NCBI GenBank assembly: GCA_947587565.1
Contig: CANPYA010000010.1
Span: 1 to 19,630, forward strand
DNA length: 19,630 bases
Direction: 5' to 3'
Source: an uncultured Bacilli bacterium
GTDB lineage: Bacteria > Bacillota_I > Bacilli_A > RF39 > UBA660
The stretch's first letter is position 1. Every line of letters starts with the position of its first letter. The position numbers were made by a program, and so were the translations under genes. Under the pieces are notes generated by a model, which was not told the origin of the DNA, made no database searches, and worked only from the letters and a program-made list of their open reading frames with translations. Shown here piece after piece: positions 1 to 7,760 of this stretch.

Positions 1-871
1 AATTTTTATTTCGTTTTAAATCTATCAAATTAATTTTATGGGCTAATTGATATTCTAAATTAGTATTATTTAATAAATTAACTATTTTTTTATATAAATG
101 ATAATCTTCTATCCAAATAGGAAATCTATGCCAAACATTTTGTTCATTATATTTAATACATTTAATTATATTATTATTTTTTAATAAATTATAATATTGT
201 TTAGCATTATTTCTTTGTTCTTTTACCACTGCATTAGCCATAGATTTTAATTTATTATAATCAATATTTTCACACATAGGATAAGTATAAGAATATAATA
301 TTTCTTCTTTTTCTCTACTATCAATATCATAATAATCAACTATTTTAAAAATTAAAGGATTATTAAAAAATAAGCCTCCACCAATTCCATAACTTAATGG
401 TTTAGTTTTTCCAAATGAGGTAACAACAATATCACTATCTTTTCCAATTTTATAATTTCCCTTACCTACATCCCAAGCTTGAGCAACATCTTCAATTATT
501 TTAATGCCTTTCTTTTTATACTTTTTTAAATTTATATTATTTAAAATTCCATATTGATGAACTAACATAATACAATCAATGCTTTCCTTCTCTAAAATTT
601 CATCAATATCATTATCTTTAAAATATAATAATTCTTTTGCTGTAACTATAACTGGTAGTAAATTTAATTTCATTATGGTATTAATAATTGAATAACATAC
701 TTCCGATAAAACTAATACTTTAGCATTTTTTCTTAAATTTAAACTCTTCAAAGCAATCTCTATCGCTAAAGTTCCTGAATAGGTTATAATTCCATATTTT
801 TTATTAAAGTCTTTAGCTATTGTATTTCCTAATAATTTATTAGATGAAATTTCCTTAGAATTTTTCTCCAT
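1..871 (-). CDS. DegT/DnrJ/EryC1-like PLP aminotransferase, 3' end cut off by window edge
   Basis: The frame is open from an ATG at 871 to the window edge (290 codons, no stop), so the C-terminus is missing. My translation shows fold-type I features of sugar aminotransferases: a YSGT segment near residues 31-34, an EDVAQAWD stretch (residues 127-134) with the Asp expected to contact the PLP ring nitrogen, and SFGKTKPLSYGIGG (residues 152-165), in which Lys157 aligns with the Schiff-base Lys of the complete DegT protein at 3400-4587. The usual GEGG after the lysine is GIGG, and the N-terminal part is shorter than usual, so this is a divergent member. WHRFPI later in the chain also fits the family. 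The ATG lies 2 bases after the preceding methyltransferase stop and has an AGAGGA ribosome site inside that gene's end. It probably aminates (or, less likely, dehydrates) a keto-sugar intermediate. The family is fairly sure; the substrate is unknown. Confidence 0.8.
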   Translation of the reverse strand, partial: MEKNSKEISSNKLLGNTIAKDFNKKYGIITYSGTLAIEIALKSLNLRKNAKVLVLSEVCYSIINTIMKLNLLPVIVTAKELLYFKDNDIDEILEKESIDCIMLVHQYGILNNINLKKYKKKGIKIIEDVAQAWDVGKGNYKIGKDSDIVVTSFGKTKPLSYGIGGGLFFNNPLIFKIVDYYDIDSREKEEILYSYTYPMCENIDYNKLKSMANAVVKEQRNNAKQYYNLLKNNNIIKCIKYNEQNVWHRFPIWIEDYHLYKKIVNLLNNTNLEYQLAHKINLIDLKRNKN

Positions 872-873
872 CT

Positions 874-1602
874 TTATCTTCCTCTTTTTCGACAATGATA
901 TAGATGTTTATGTTTAAAATCAGCATTACCATAACCATCATCTATTTTTAATATTTCTAAATTATTATTAACAATGGCCTTATATAATAAATCTCTATCA
1001 TAATAATAATATTTTTCATTTTCAAATAAACTAACTTGTTCCTTACATAATCTATACTCTATTAAAAATTCAATATATTCTTTAAACCTTTTAGAAGTAT
1101 AATAAACTGCTACATCATCATAAACTTCCCTACAATAATCCCTAAATAAAAATTCTTGATTCTTATCTATCTTTGTATTAAAACTTTCCGATACATCAAA
1201 AATAGATATCGTATTGGCATTAATTATGGTACTTAATTTTTTTAAAAATTTATTTATATTTTCGGCATCATTATCAAATTGTAATGTACTATAAGGAATA
1301 ACAATTAAATCATAATCATCTTCTTTTTCATAATCAAAAAAATTAATACATATTGTCCTGATATTTTTTTCTTTTCTATTTAATTGAATTAATCTTTCTT
1401 GATCAAAATCAAGCGCTGTAACATTAGCATATTTAGATAAGGGAATGGCTACTCGACCAGTTCCTGCTCCAACAACTAAAACTTTTTTAGAATCATATGA
1501 TTTTATCTCATTTATATAATATAAAATATCATCATTTTGTCCTCGTAACATATGTAAATTATAAAAATCATACATTATCGCTAACATTTGTTTCTCATTC
1601 AT
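874..1602 (-). CDS. class I SAM-dependent methyltransferase
   Basis: A protein of 242 residues starting MNEKQMLAIM. Motif I reads VLVVGAGTGR (residues 41-50) and is followed by VTALDFD (61-67), whose acidic residue should bind the SAM ribose. FDYEKEDDYDLIVIPYSTLQ (89-108) matches the motif II/III region of Methyltransf_25-type enzymes. The frame continues upstream to 1755 inside the previous gene, but the start at 1602 is preferred because GGAG sits about 9 bases before it, while the in-frame ATG at 1617 has no ribosome site. The start lies 1 base after the upstream stop codon, so translation is coupled. Within the amino-sugar operon it most likely O-, N- or C-methylates the product or an intermediate. 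The acceptor cannot be inferred from sequence. Confidence 0.85.
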   Translation of the reverse strand: MNEKQMLAIMYDFYNLHMLRGQNDDILYYINEIKSYDSKKVLVVGAGTGRVAIPLSKYANVTALDFDQERLIQLNRKEKNIRTICINFFDYEKEDDYDLIVIPYSTLQFDNDAENINKFLKKLSTIINANTISIFDVSESFNTKIDKNQEFLFRDYCREVYDDVAVYYTSKRFKEYIEFLIEYRLCKEQVSLFENEKYYYYDRDLLYKAIVNNNLEILKIDDGYGNADFKHKHLYHCRKRGR

Positions 1603-1603
1603 C

Positions 1604-2566
1604 TTACTTTTCTCCATAATTATACACATCCAAATATAAATTATTTTTATTATTCCAATGTAGATTATAAAATCTACTTTGATAAGCTCCAAAAGAAATA
1701 TTCCAATCTTCAATGGATTCAAATACTGATCCTTCAAAATCAACATAATTAACAATATTATTATTAATTAAATATTCAAACATTTTATAATATAAGAATG
1801 CAATAGCAACATCATCATTTTCTTTTTCATAATATGAATATAAAATATAAGCAGTATGCGAATCCCAAGCTATATGGACACCCCCAATAGTTTTACCATT
1901 TTCTCTTGCCACAAAGCACATTCCTCTTTGCTTATTAAGCGTTGCGTTTATATATTTTTTTACAAATTCAGAAGTTGATTCAAAATTATATTTGGCTTCC
2001 CATTTCATCGCCTTATTGACATCAAAATATTGCATATTAGAGTCTACAATAAATTCGACATTTCTTTTTTCAGCTTTTCTTATATCTTTTTTTCTATCTC
2101 GACCAAAATTATCATATATTTTTGCAATTCCCATTGTTAAATCTAATTTATAAGTATATCGTATTTCCGGAATAAAATTAGCTCTGATAAATGGCATAAT
2201 ATCAATTATATTATTATCTGTTGAAAAGTTAACTTCCTCATAATGACTTTGTAAATAATTTCCTAAACTTTTTTCAATATTTCTTATAAATCTAATTTTA
2301 TTTCTTTCTTCTTTAGGAAGATTAAAAATAACTGGACCTCCATAAGGAATATACATAGTACTTTGCGATATTTCTTTTTCTTTATCACTATTAAAAATTG
2401 GCATAAAACCCACTAAGGTATCTTTTTCATCATATATTTTAAGAATGTTTTCACTACCTTTAAGTTTTAAAAACCAATCATAAGCAAAACATGTGCCATT
2501 AAAACTATTATCAATCTTTTCGTTTATATTTTGAATATCATGAATATTTCCAACTTCAATGTGCAT
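1604..2566 (-). CDS. FemAB/CelD-like GNAT-fold transferase (first of an adjacent pair)
   Basis: A protein of 320 residues starting MHIEVGN. The start at 2566 is set by a perfect GGAGG six bases upstream, although the frame stays open to 2617. Residues around 170-185 (GRDRKKDIRKAEKR) resemble the basic R-x-x-I-R-K-A segment typical of Acetyltransf_6/FemAB proteins. The C-terminal half carries GKTIGGVHIAWDSHTAYILY and then VDFEGSVFESIEDWNISFGA; the D-F-E-G element recurs in FemX/FemAB-type proteins that use aminoacyl-tRNA and in related GNAT-fold acyltransferases. No signal peptide or membrane span is seen, so it should be cytosolic. It lies 1 base after the stop of the second such gene (2568-3410). 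A plausible role is adding an acyl or aminoacyl group to an amino-sugar amine. The donor (acyl-CoA or aminoacyl-tRNA) is undetermined. Confidence 0.72.
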   Translation of the reverse strand: MHIEVGNIHDIQNINEKIDNSFNGTCFAYDWFLKLKGSENILKIYDEKDTLVGFMPIFNSDKEKEISQSTMYIPYGGPVIFNLPKEERNKIRFIRNIEKSLGNYLQSHYEEVNFSTDNNIIDIMPFIRANFIPEIRYTYKLDLTMGIAKIYDNFGRDRKKDIRKAEKRNVEFIVDSNMQYFDVNKAMKWEAKYNFESTSEFVKKYINATLNKQRGMCFVARENGKTIGGVHIAWDSHTAYILYSYYEKENDDVAIAFLYYKMFEYLINNNIVNYVDFEGSVFESIEDWNISFGAYQSRFYNLHWNNKNNLYLDVYNYGEK

Positions 2567-2567
2567 A

Positions 2568-3410
2568 TTATTCCTCCCCATCATAAATAACAATATGATT
2601 TCTAATGATATAATCATTTTTTAACATATCGTATGTTTGATTTCTTCGACCCCAAAAATCCAGATTAATTTGTTTTTCAATTGCCAAGATGTATTCTAAA
2701 TGATTAAATAAGGCCCAAAAACCAGCATATTTTTTTCTACCTTCATATGAAGCTCCCCATTTTACTGCATACCAATAATCATTATCGCCTTTAAACATTA
2801 AAGAATACGCTAAAGGATTATCATTACTATCACAAACAACAAGCAAATTGCTCTTATCTTTTTCTAATAATAAAAAAGGTAAATACTGTAAATCTTCCCG
2901 ATTTAAACTTTTCATATCCGAATTTTCTTCTTTTTTCCATGAATTATAATCTATTTTTAATACATAATCCCAAAGTTTTAATATGTCATAATTATTAGAA
3001 TTATAAAAATTATAATTTTTTTGATTTTTTTGATATAATTTAAAATTTCTTTTAATTTGTGTGCCACATTCAGTTAAAAGATAATTAGTAAGATTATTTT
3101 TAAGAATTAATCGCGGTGATTCCCAACTATCAATTACTTTAAAAATAAATTTATTATCAATTGCCATTTTTTTTAAATCTTCTAAAGCTTTAGAATCATT
3201 AAGGTATTTAAATTTAATTTTACTACCATTTTTAATTTTTTTAATTAATTCATCAATTTCTATTTTCCCAATATTAAGATTAAAAAAATTTTGACATATA
3301 AGCATCGCATTATCATTATAAAAATATAATTGACCAATATTAACTATTTTATCTATTGGATATCTTATAGTTAAAGAAGTATTCCATATATTTGAATTAC
3401 TAAAATTCAT
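2568..3410 (-). CDS. FemAB/CelD-like GNAT-fold transferase (second of the pair)
   Basis: A protein of 280 residues. It shares the architecture of its neighbour: a basic segment (TQIKRNFKLYQKNQKN) after a divergent N-terminal half, then a GNAT-like core with LLVVCDSNDNPLAYSLMFK, YWYAVKWGASYEGRKKYAGFW and a closing LDFWGRRNQTYDMLK. The last element is a W-G version of the D-F-E-G region in the sister protein. The match to Acetyltransf_6/FemAB is weaker than for that neighbour, so it may be a diverged duplicate with a different acceptor, or a partner subunit. The ATG overlaps the end of the DegT gene by 11 bases, with GAGGA inside that gene as its ribosome site, so translation is coupled. The function is inferred from fold and context only. 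Confidence 0.6.
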   Translation of the reverse strand: MNFSNSNIWNTSLTIRYPIDKIVNIGQLYFYNDNAMLICQNFFNLNIGKIEIDELIKKIKNGSKIKFKYLNDSKALEDLKKMAIDNKFIFKVIDSWESPRLILKNNLTNYLLTECGTQIKRNFKLYQKNQKNYNFYNSNNYDILKLWDYVLKIDYNSWKKEENSDMKSLNREDLQYLPFLLLEKDKSNLLVVCDSNDNPLAYSLMFKGDNDYWYAVKWGASYEGRKKYAGFWALFNHLEYILAIEKQINLDFWGRRNQTYDMLKNDYIIRNHIVIYDGEE

Positions 3411-4587
3411 TTTTATATTCCTCTAGTTTTTGAACTATATATTTTAAATGCTTTTTCTTTAAAGATGCTGATAAATTAAACCAAGCAACTCTTTTAAATA
3501 AAGACTCAGCTTTAGAACAATTAGTTTCTTGATATTTTGAAATATTATAAGGAAAATGGGAATTATGCCAAGATTGTTGATATTTAAAAGTATCAAATTG
3601 ATTAATTAAATTACTACAATAGATATGAAAACCTATACCATTGTTATTCATAAAGGTTATAAATTTATTGCATTCATCTGAAGAATTAAATTCTAAAGAA
3701 ATATTTGAATATACTAATTTACTATTATCAACACTTGGACGAATATTATAAAATTTTTTATCAATTTTATTTATAATATAATCATAATTATTTTTTTGAT
3801 GTTGCAAAATAAGATTAATTTTTTTTAATTGTTCATTAGCAATAGCACTTTGTAATTCGGTAATTTTAAAATTTTCTCCAAATATGGTTTCTTTATTTTC
3901 CCAGGTAGGATAATCACAACCATTTCTAAATCCGCCATTGTCATGATACATTTTAGCAATTTCATAAATTCTTTTATTATTTGTTGCTAAAAATCCTCCT
4001 TCTCCTGAGGTTATTGTTTTTCCGGCTTGGAGACTAAATGCTCCACAATCGCCAATCGTTCCTACTTTTTTTCCATTAATTTCCGCTCCAAAAGCTTGCG
4101 CCGCATCTTCAATAACAATTAAATTATGTTTCTTAGCTATCTTCATAATTTTAGACATATCACATGGCTGTCCTTGCATATGTATAGCAAGTATTGCTTT
4201 TGTATTGGGACCAATATTTTTTTCTATTGCATTGGGATCAATATTCATTGTTTCATCTATATCGACAAACTTAGGAACAGCGCCACAGGCTAAAACACTA
4301 CTGGCGGATGCTATAAATGTAAAGGGCGACATTAACACTTCATCATTAGGACCTATACCATTAGCGATGCAACATAATTTAATGGCACTACCCCCATTGG
4401 CACAAGCTAAAACATATTTAACGTTTAAATATTTTTGCATATTTAGTTCAAATTCATCAGTTTTATAAAGTAAATTTGGTCCTTGATATCTAAATAAACT
4501 TTTACTTTTTAAAACTTTTTTTACCGCTTGTCTTTCTTCATGACCTATATAATGCGTTCCTATAAAAGGATCATTTGGTATTTTCAT
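3400..4587 (-). CDS. DegT/DnrJ/EryC1/StrS sugar aminotransferase
   Basis: A complete protein of 395 residues, the usual family length. It shows the N-terminal FIGTHYIGHEE and LFRYQGP elements (residues 8-36), an ANGGSA glycine-rich segment (63-68), SPFTFIASASS (87-97), IEDAAQAFGA (159-168) with Asp161 for the PLP nitrogen, and SLQAGKTITSGEGG (185-198) with Lys190 as the expected Schiff-base lysine. NFKITELQSAIANEQL follows, as in active VioA/PseC/KdnA-type transaminases. The LFRY-x-G motif recalls the KdnA-like subgroup (8-amino-3,8-dideoxyoctulosonate transaminase), but I cannot assign it to that reaction. It should transfer an amino group, usually from glutamate or glutamine, to a keto-sugar or cyclitol. 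The start has an AGAGGTGG ribosome site 4 bases upstream. It lies 11 bases after the glycosyltransferase gene. Confidence 0.93.
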   Translation of the reverse strand: MKIPNDPFIGTHYIGHEERQAVKKVLKSKSLFRYQGPNLLYKTDEFELNMQKYLNVKYVLACANGGSAIKLCCIANGIGPNDEVLMSPFTFIASASSVLACGAVPKFVDIDETMNIDPNAIEKNIGPNTKAILAIHMQGQPCDMSKIMKIAKKHNLIVIEDAAQAFGAEINGKKVGTIGDCGAFSLQAGKTITSGEGGFLATNNKRIYEIAKMYHDNGGFRNGCDYPTWENKETIFGENFKITELQSAIANEQLKKINLILQHQKNNYDYIINKIDKKFYNIRPSVDNSKLVYSNISLEFNSSDECNKFITFMNNNGIGFHIYCSNLINQFDTFKYQQSWHNSHFPYNISKYQETNCSKAESLFKRVAWFNLSASLKKKHLKYIVQKLEEYKNEF

Positions 4588-4598
4588 AAAACCACCTC

Positions 4599-5720
4599 TT
4601 ATTTATTTTCTTTATAAATTGTATCTGCAATTATTGTCGCTGCATTTTTATCAAATTTATTAAAAAATATTTTTCTTCTCTCAAAACTATCTTGTTGTGA
4701 ATTATTTAAAAATTCTCTTACATATTTATTAACCAAATTTTTATAATTCCTAGAATTAAATTGTTTTATATTTTCAACAACCATATTAACTCCTGTTTCT
4801 TCATCTAAATTTCGAGGAATATCTTTATAAAACTCAAACAAATTCCAATTTAAACAATTAAAACCAAAATTCATTTTTTCATAATATTGTAATTGTAATA
4901 ATTGACTATAATTGACTGCTGGTAAATACATAATATTTATATCTTTATTTAATGTCTCTATAAAATTACCTAATCCTGAAGACATTATGCAATGGGAAGA
5001 TTCCGCCATAATCTTTAAATATTCTTCATAAGCTAAAGTAGCAATTTTAACATTAGATTGTTTTTTTTCTAATTTTAAATTATTAATAACTTTACTTCCT
5101 CCACAAATAATTATTTGATTAAAACGCTTTATTTCTTCAATTTCCAAAATATTATTAATTATTTTATTATAAAATTCATTAATTATCGATTGATCAAACA
5201 AAAATGATGAACCACCACCTACATTTATAACTAATTGATTTTTTTTACTTTTTAGATTAGTATTTTTTAAATCACGAACTGGACCAACGAATACGGGATT
5301 TTCAATGACATTACCAACTAATTTAAAATTCTCTTGGCAAGGAAAAGTTTCGGATATAAAATATTTTTTGACTTTGCCTAATTCATTAGGAATTTTATCC
5401 CACATCCATACTAAATTATCAACATAATATGTATTTTTAATAAATTTTAAGGCAAAAATTGCTCCATTAGCATTTTCACTAGCGAAAAATATATTATACT
5501 GTCTAAAAATATCTTCAAACTTTTGCAAACTAGTAAAATCATATGTGTCACATTCATAAAATTTATCAAAATAACCACTTAATTTGGCTTGTTCTAAAGA
5601 TATACCCGATCCTATAAAGTCCACTGTCACATCATCATGTTTTTTCAATTCTTTTATAACACTAAGACATGTAACAATTGGTCCATATCCAAAACTTTCA
5701 GCAGATACTAATACTCGCAT
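4599..5720 (-). CDS. GT-B-like glycosyltransferase
   Basis: A protein of 373 residues starting MRVLVSAESFGYGP. The frame is open further upstream to 5777, but the start at 5720 is chosen because AAAGGTGAG precedes it and because it lies 1 base after the radical SAM stop. The N-terminal Rossmann-like beginning has a glycine-containing acceptor loop. The linker is followed by QLVINVGGGSS, and the C-terminal nucleotide-sugar half contains MSSGLGNFIETL and LPAVNYSQLLQLQYYEK, which resemble the MurG/MGT-type donor region (G-x-x-x-x-E, then P-x-x-N-x-x-Q-x-x-Q). No membrane span is seen. It probably joins an activated sugar to the aminated unit made by its neighbours. The family is inferred by pattern rather than a clear signature, and donor and acceptor are unknown. 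Confidence 0.7.
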   Translation of the reverse strand: MRVLVSAESFGYGPIVTCLSVIKELKKHDDVTVDFIGSGISLEQAKLSGYFDKFYECDTYDFTSLQKFEDIFRQYNIFFASENANGAIFALKFIKNTYYVDNLVWMWDKIPNELGKVKKYFISETFPCQENFKLVGNVIENPVFVGPVRDLKNTNLKSKKNQLVINVGGGSSFLFDQSIINEFYNKIINNILEIEEIKRFNQIIICGGSKVINNLKLEKKQSNVKIATLAYEEYLKIMAESSHCIMSSGLGNFIETLNKDINIMYLPAVNYSQLLQLQYYEKMNFGFNCLNWNLFEFYKDIPRNLDEETGVNMVVENIKQFNSRNYKNLVNKYVREFLNNSQQDSFERRKIFFNKFDKNAATIIADTIYKENK

Positions 5721-5721
5721 T

Positions 5722-6741
5722 TTACTCACCTTTACTTTTAAAATAGCTATAATTAAATTGACAATTTGCTTCATCACATTTTGTTTTACAATTTAATTCA
5801 CTATTATATAATTTTCTTTTTAATACTCTTCGTTTTTCCCCCTGCCATATTTCGTTCATAGAATTTTCTTTTAATTCACCAATTTTATATATAAGTCTGT
5901 CGCGATGAATACTACAATCACATGGATATACATATCCGGTTGGAGCATCAATAAAGGCACAAAATGATGGATATACACATCTTAAATCATTATTATTAGA
6001 GCGATCACCAGATGTTGAAATATCTTTTTTAAAAAAGTCAATATCATTACCTAAAAATTCAATACCTAAACTTTGAGCTAATTCATAATAATAATTTAAG
6101 TTCTGATTATAATTAATTATTTGTTGATCAGTAAAAAACAATTCATCGCAATCTTTTATAACTAGTGGATTAATATAATCAAAATTATAATTTTTCTTAA
6201 GTTCAATAAATTTAGCAAAATCATCTATATTTGTTTTATTTAAGACATGATTTATGGCTATTTTAACATTTGGCATATACTTTTTTATTAAATTTATATT
6301 ATTTGTAACTTTAGTCCATAAACCTGGTAATTGTCTTAGAGAATCATGGATTTCTGCTTGATAACTATCAATTGAGAAAAATATAGCTTTTATATTATAA
6401 TTAGATAATTGTTTAATTTTATTTTCGTTTAAATTATAGCCATTGGAAATAAATATTATATTTAGACCTTTTTGAGTACCATAAGCCATATATTTTAAAA
6501 TATCATCATTGATAAATGGCTCACCACCCCCAGTAAAATGCAGATATTTAGTTCCTAACTCAGATAATTCATCAATTAATTTAAATACATCTATACTACA
6601 TTTTTTTTCTTTATTTGTTCGAACATCACAAAATACACAATTAGCATTACATAAATTAGATAATGATAAATATACATAAAATGGTTTTTCATAATATGTT
6701 AAAATTTCATTTGGTTTTTCACTTATTAATTTTAAATACAT
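5722..6741 (-). CDS. radical SAM / SPASM-domain enzyme
   Basis: A protein of 339 residues. The radical SAM cluster motif C-x3-C-x2-C is at Cys31, Cys35 and Cys38 (NLCNANCVFC), followed by the GGGEP SAM-binding motif at 71-75 and the FISNG strand at 97-101. The C-terminal part holds Cys255, Cys261, Cys274, Cys276, Cys318, Cys322 and Cys327, a SPASM-like set that should bind one or two auxiliary Fe-S clusters. Enzymes of this architecture mature peptides (PqqE, AnSME) or oxidise or epimerise aminocyclitols (BtrN, NeoN). No precursor-peptide ORF is visible nearby, and the flanking genes are sugar enzymes, so a carbohydrate substrate is the better guess. AAGGAGAAG precedes the ATG, 14 bases after the PHP gene. 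The family is sure; the reaction is inferred. Confidence 0.92.
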   Translation of the reverse strand: MYLKLISEKPNEILTYYEKPFYVYLSLSNLCNANCVFCDVRTNKEKKCSIDVFKLIDELSELGTKYLHFTGGGEPFINDDILKYMAYGTQKGLNIIFISNGYNLNENKIKQLSNYNIKAIFFSIDSYQAEIHDSLRQLPGLWTKVTNNINLIKKYMPNVKIAINHVLNKTNIDDFAKFIELKKNYNFDYINPLVIKDCDELFFTDQQIINYNQNLNYYYELAQSLGIEFLGNDIDFFKKDISTSGDRSNNNDLRCVYPSFCAFIDAPTGYVYPCDCSIHRDRLIYKIGELKENSMNEIWQGEKRRVLKRKLYNSELNCKTKCDEANCQFNYSYFKSKGE

Positions 6742-6755
6742 ATTCTTCTCCTTCT

Positions 6756-7640
6756 TTAAAAATATTTTCTAGTTCTTTTAATTTCATTAGACAAAGATGT
6801 TTCTGTGACACATAAACTATGATCAATTCCAAGTCCTATTTGTCTTCCATCAGAACTTTCTATTTTATGAAAATCACTTCCAACTGAATATAATAAATTA
6901 TTTACCTCAACAATTTTTTTCAACCAATTGGTATCTTTTTGAGAACAATCCGATTGATAAATTTCGATCCCATCAATGCCCATACTAATAAGTTTAGAAA
7001 TAACTTTATTAACTTCATCATAATCATTGGAAAAACTATAAGCCATAGGATGAGCAAAAATGGCATATCCTCCAGCTGAATGAATAGCATCAATAACTTT
7101 TTGAACATCTAAATTATAAGCATTACCATAATTAAAGCGTTTAATTTTACAATACCGTTTTAATTCTTCAATAATTTCTTCAGGATAAGTAATTTTTATT
7201 AAATAATTAACTATTTCTCGATCAAACCAACAATATTTAGTGATATTTAAATTTTTAATTTCTTCATAAGGAAATTTTTTTATTTTTTCTTTTAATTCTT
7301 GTAAAAATTTTTTATGTGCAATTATTCTTTTTTCTTGCATCTCATTTACTAATGATTTAAAGGCATTATTATTTTCATCAAAACAATAACCTAACATATG
7401 TAATCTTTGATAATCATTATTGATAGTAAGATATGATGAAAATTCTATTCCTTTAACTCCTAGCATACCTTTTTGAATATTACATTTAAATTCATCTAAA
7501 CCACTTATACTATCATGATCTGCAATAGCTAACATACCAACATTATTTTCATAGGCTAAATTAACTAATTCCTTTGGTGCCAAAGTTCCATCAGAACTAT
7601 TTGAATGAAAATGTAAATCAATATATTTTTCTTGATCCAT
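6756..7640 (-). CDS. PHP-domain phosphoesterase
   Basis: A protein of 294 residues, close to the length of TrpH/YciV (RNase AM) proteins. All PHP metal-site motifs are visible: DLHFHSNSSDG with His10, His12 and Asp17; ADHDS with His42; Glu66 in GIEFSS; His81; FAHP with His197; and GSDFH with Asp256 and His258. These should bind a two- or three-metal centre that hydrolyses a phosphate ester. Relatives are histidinol phosphatases, 3',5'-nucleoside bisphosphate phosphatases and 5'-3' exonucleases. In this operon it may remove phosphate from a sugar or cyclitol intermediate, a job that HAD or inositol-type phosphatases do in other amino-sugar clusters. It is the first gene of the operon, with a perfect AGGAGG seven bases before the ATG. 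Confidence 0.9.
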   Translation of the reverse strand: MDQEKYIDLHFHSNSSDGTLAPKELVNLAYENNVGMLAIADHDSISGLDEFKCNIQKGMLGVKGIEFSSYLTINNDYQRLHMLGYCFDENNNAFKSLVNEMQEKRIIAHKKFLQELKEKIKKFPYEEIKNLNITKYCWFDREIVNYLIKITYPEEIIEELKRYCKIKRFNYGNAYNLDVQKVIDAIHSAGGYAIFAHPMAYSFSNDYDEVNKVISKLISMGIDGIEIYQSDCSQKDTNWLKKIVEVNNLLYSVGSDFHKIESSDGRQIGLGIDHSLCVTETSLSNEIKRTRKYF

Positions 7641-7659
7641 GATATTTCCTCCTAATAAA

Positions 7660-7689
7660 ATTATAAAAAATAAAATAAAATGTTACCAA
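7660..7689 (-). promoter_or_regulatory. candidate promoter of the amino-sugar operon
   Basis: On the minus strand there is TTGGTA (7684-7689), an 18-base spacer, then TATAAT (7660-7665). The predicted start, near 7653, would give a very short leader, with AGGAGG almost at the 5' end. The -10 is perfect and the -35 is fair. Upstream sequence is so AT-rich that alternative -10 elements exist, so the assignment is tentative. Confidence 0.45.
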
Positions 7690-7707
7690 TATTAAAAATT
7701 TATATTA

Positions 7708-7724
7708 TATAAGTAATACTTATA
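7708..7724. promoter_or_regulatory. 17-base palindrome, candidate LysR-type operator
   Basis: TATAAGTAATACTTATA is a perfect 8+1+8 dyad. Its inner part fits the T-N11-A pattern recognised by LysR-type regulators. It is centred about 63 bases upstream of the predicted start of the amino-sugar operon, the usual place for a LysR recognition site, and lies within 20 bases of the end of a lysR gene. Which protein binds it is inferred, not shown. Confidence 0.45.
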
Positions 7725-7726
7725 AG

Positions 7727-7760
7727 AAAAAAACAGAATGATTTAATTTTCATTCTGTTT
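7727..7760 (-). terminator. Rho-independent terminator of the LysR gene
   Basis: A 10-base-pair stem (AAACAGAATG with CATTCTGTTT on the minus strand) and a 10-base loop run into a tract of seven T. The upstream arm covers the last codons and stop of the LysR gene, so the signal is embedded in coding sequence. It separates region B from the amino-sugar operon. Confidence 0.8.

Noticed and set aside
874..1755. Upstream-extended start of the methyltransferase (293 residues)
   Set aside because: The extra N-terminus lies inside the preceding transferase gene, is hydrophobic by chance and has no ribosome site, whereas the ATG at 1602 has GGAG at proper spacing.
4205..4468. Plus-strand open frame of 87 codons antisense to the complete DegT gene
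   Set aside because: It lies wholly inside a well-supported minus-strand gene, has no convincing ribosome site and no recognisable domain. The same holds for open frames at 5584-5796, 8095-8436 and 10618-10896 on the plus strand.
4599..5777. N-terminal membrane anchor on the glycosyltransferase from the longer frame
   Set aside because: The hydrophobic 19 residues come from out-of-frame reading of the radical SAM gene's end. The start at 5720 has AAAGGTGAG and gives a normal Rossmann beginning.
6920..7108. Minus-strand open frame of 62 codons within the PHP gene
   Set aside because: It is a second reading frame inside the conserved PHP domain (FAHP region); the PHP frame carries all metal ligands.
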